Positions 63,484 to 64,000 of a stretch of 64,000 nucleotides of DNA are shown piece by piece (the first letter of the stretch is position 1; the number at the start of each line of letters is the position of its first letter). The notes beneath the pieces are model-generated. The model was not told the origin of the DNA. It ran no database searches and was given only the letters and a program-made list of their open reading frames with translations. The DNA is from Todiramphus chloris collaris (taxonomy: Eukaryota; Chordata; Aves; Coraciiformes; Alcedinidae). The position numbers were made by a program, and so were the translations under genes. The stretch lies in the NCBI GenBank assembly GCA_025345505.1, contig JANVCC010000013.1:461215-525214 (forward strand), read 5' to 3'.

Positions 63484-64000
63484 ATCACAGAATGCCTTTG
63501 GTTGTAAGAGACCTTCAAGATCACCTAGTCCAACCTTCGACCCAACACTGCAAGCTCACCTCTAAACCACATCCCTAAGCACCAGGTCCACATGCCATCT
63601 AAATGCCTCCAGGGATGGAAACTCCACCACTACCCTGGGCAGACCATTCCAATGTTTAATAACCCTTTCAGTGAAGAAATGTTTCCTAATATCCAGCCTA
63701 AACCTCCCCTGGCTCAGCTTGCATCTGTTCCCTCTGGTCCTGTCATACGTCACCAGGGAGAAGAGACTGTCCCCCTCCTCATTCTAACCTCCTTCCAGGT
63801 GGTTGTAGAGAGCAAGAAGCTCTCCCTTTAGCCTCCTCTTCTCCAGACTAAACAACCTCAGTTCCCTCAGCCTCTCCTCATAGGATTTGTGCTCTAGGCC
63901 CTTCATGAGCTTCACTGCCCCTTTCTGGAGACACTCCAGCACTTCTATGCCCTTCTTGCTGTAAGGGGCCCAGAACTGAACACAATATTCAAAGTGTGTC
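63484..64000 (-). mobile_element. CR1 3' part, minus strand, cut by window end
   Basis: Minus-strand CR1 with its 3' end at 63484 (complement of ATCACAGAATGCCTTTGG). The ORF2 tail is partly open (63753-63562: [20 protein letters not shown], then [12 protein letters not shown]) and continues upstream with [20 protein letters not shown]-like coding near 63900. The element runs past the window edge, so its full length is unknown. Confidence 0.93.

Noticed and set aside
1-64000. tRNA, rRNA, CRISPR arrays, operons or prokaryotic signals
   Set aside because: No clover-leaf B-box or rRNA core was seen, no spaced direct repeats, and the intron-containing gene and CR1 elements show vertebrate nuclear DNA.

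Overview
The window looks like a bird nuclear chromosome segment. The evidence is at least ten CR1-type LINE copies or fragments, several with typical avian CR1 3' ends (ATTCTATGATTCTATG-like octamer tails), a solo LTR of avian endogenous-retrovirus type, no mammalian SINE or L1 sequence, and one compact vertebrate gene of the arylsulfatase cluster that in mammals lies at Xp22.3 (ARSD, ARSL/ARSE, ARSH, ARSF, STS). I cannot name the species.

Layout. 1-37 kb has no recognisable host gene. It is AT-rich intergenic DNA with a CR1 copy (about 1.76-4.45 kb) that keeps the end of ORF1, an endonuclease part and a reverse-transcriptase part, followed by further CR1 pieces (4.7, 8.5, 9.5, 16.3-17.1, 18.4, 24.4, 26.4 kb). 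It also holds a GC-rich unclassified repeat (7.24-7.93 kb) and a GGAA microsatellite interrupted by a 10-base assembly gap (31.36 kb). 37.4-50.9 kb holds the one clear gene: a plus-strand arylsulfatase for which I place ten coding exons. All intron phases agree, every catalytic residue is present and there is no internal stop. Nine exons (40232-50893) are firm. A tenth, upstream exon (37381-37454) is proposed because its strong start context, donor site and phase fit exactly, giving a 606-residue model. A poly(A) signal lies at 51313.

51.3-57.5 kb is repeat-rich: an inverted pair of related segments flanking a CR1 fragment, an 806-bp solo LTR with a 5-bp target duplication (53410-54215), a second copy of the 7.24-kb repeat, and a short CR1 piece. 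At about 57.83-57.94 kb there is a decayed copy of one exon of the arylsulfatase with part of its flanking introns, so a tandem duplicate of the gene once lay downstream. 59.34-59.72 kb is a dense CpG island, the only one in the window, and probably the promoter of a neighbouring gene whose coding part I could not identify. A well-formed 66-nt orphan exon candidate lies at 63067-63132. The window ends inside another CR1 copy.

How it works together: only one protein-coding unit is supported, a formylglycine-dependent sulfatase with a two-helix membrane hairpin (ER, Golgi or lysosome lumen side). The rest is intergenic DNA, repeat fossils, and the remains of an expanded arylsulfatase cluster. 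No prokaryotic features, tRNA, rRNA or CRISPR arrays were found.
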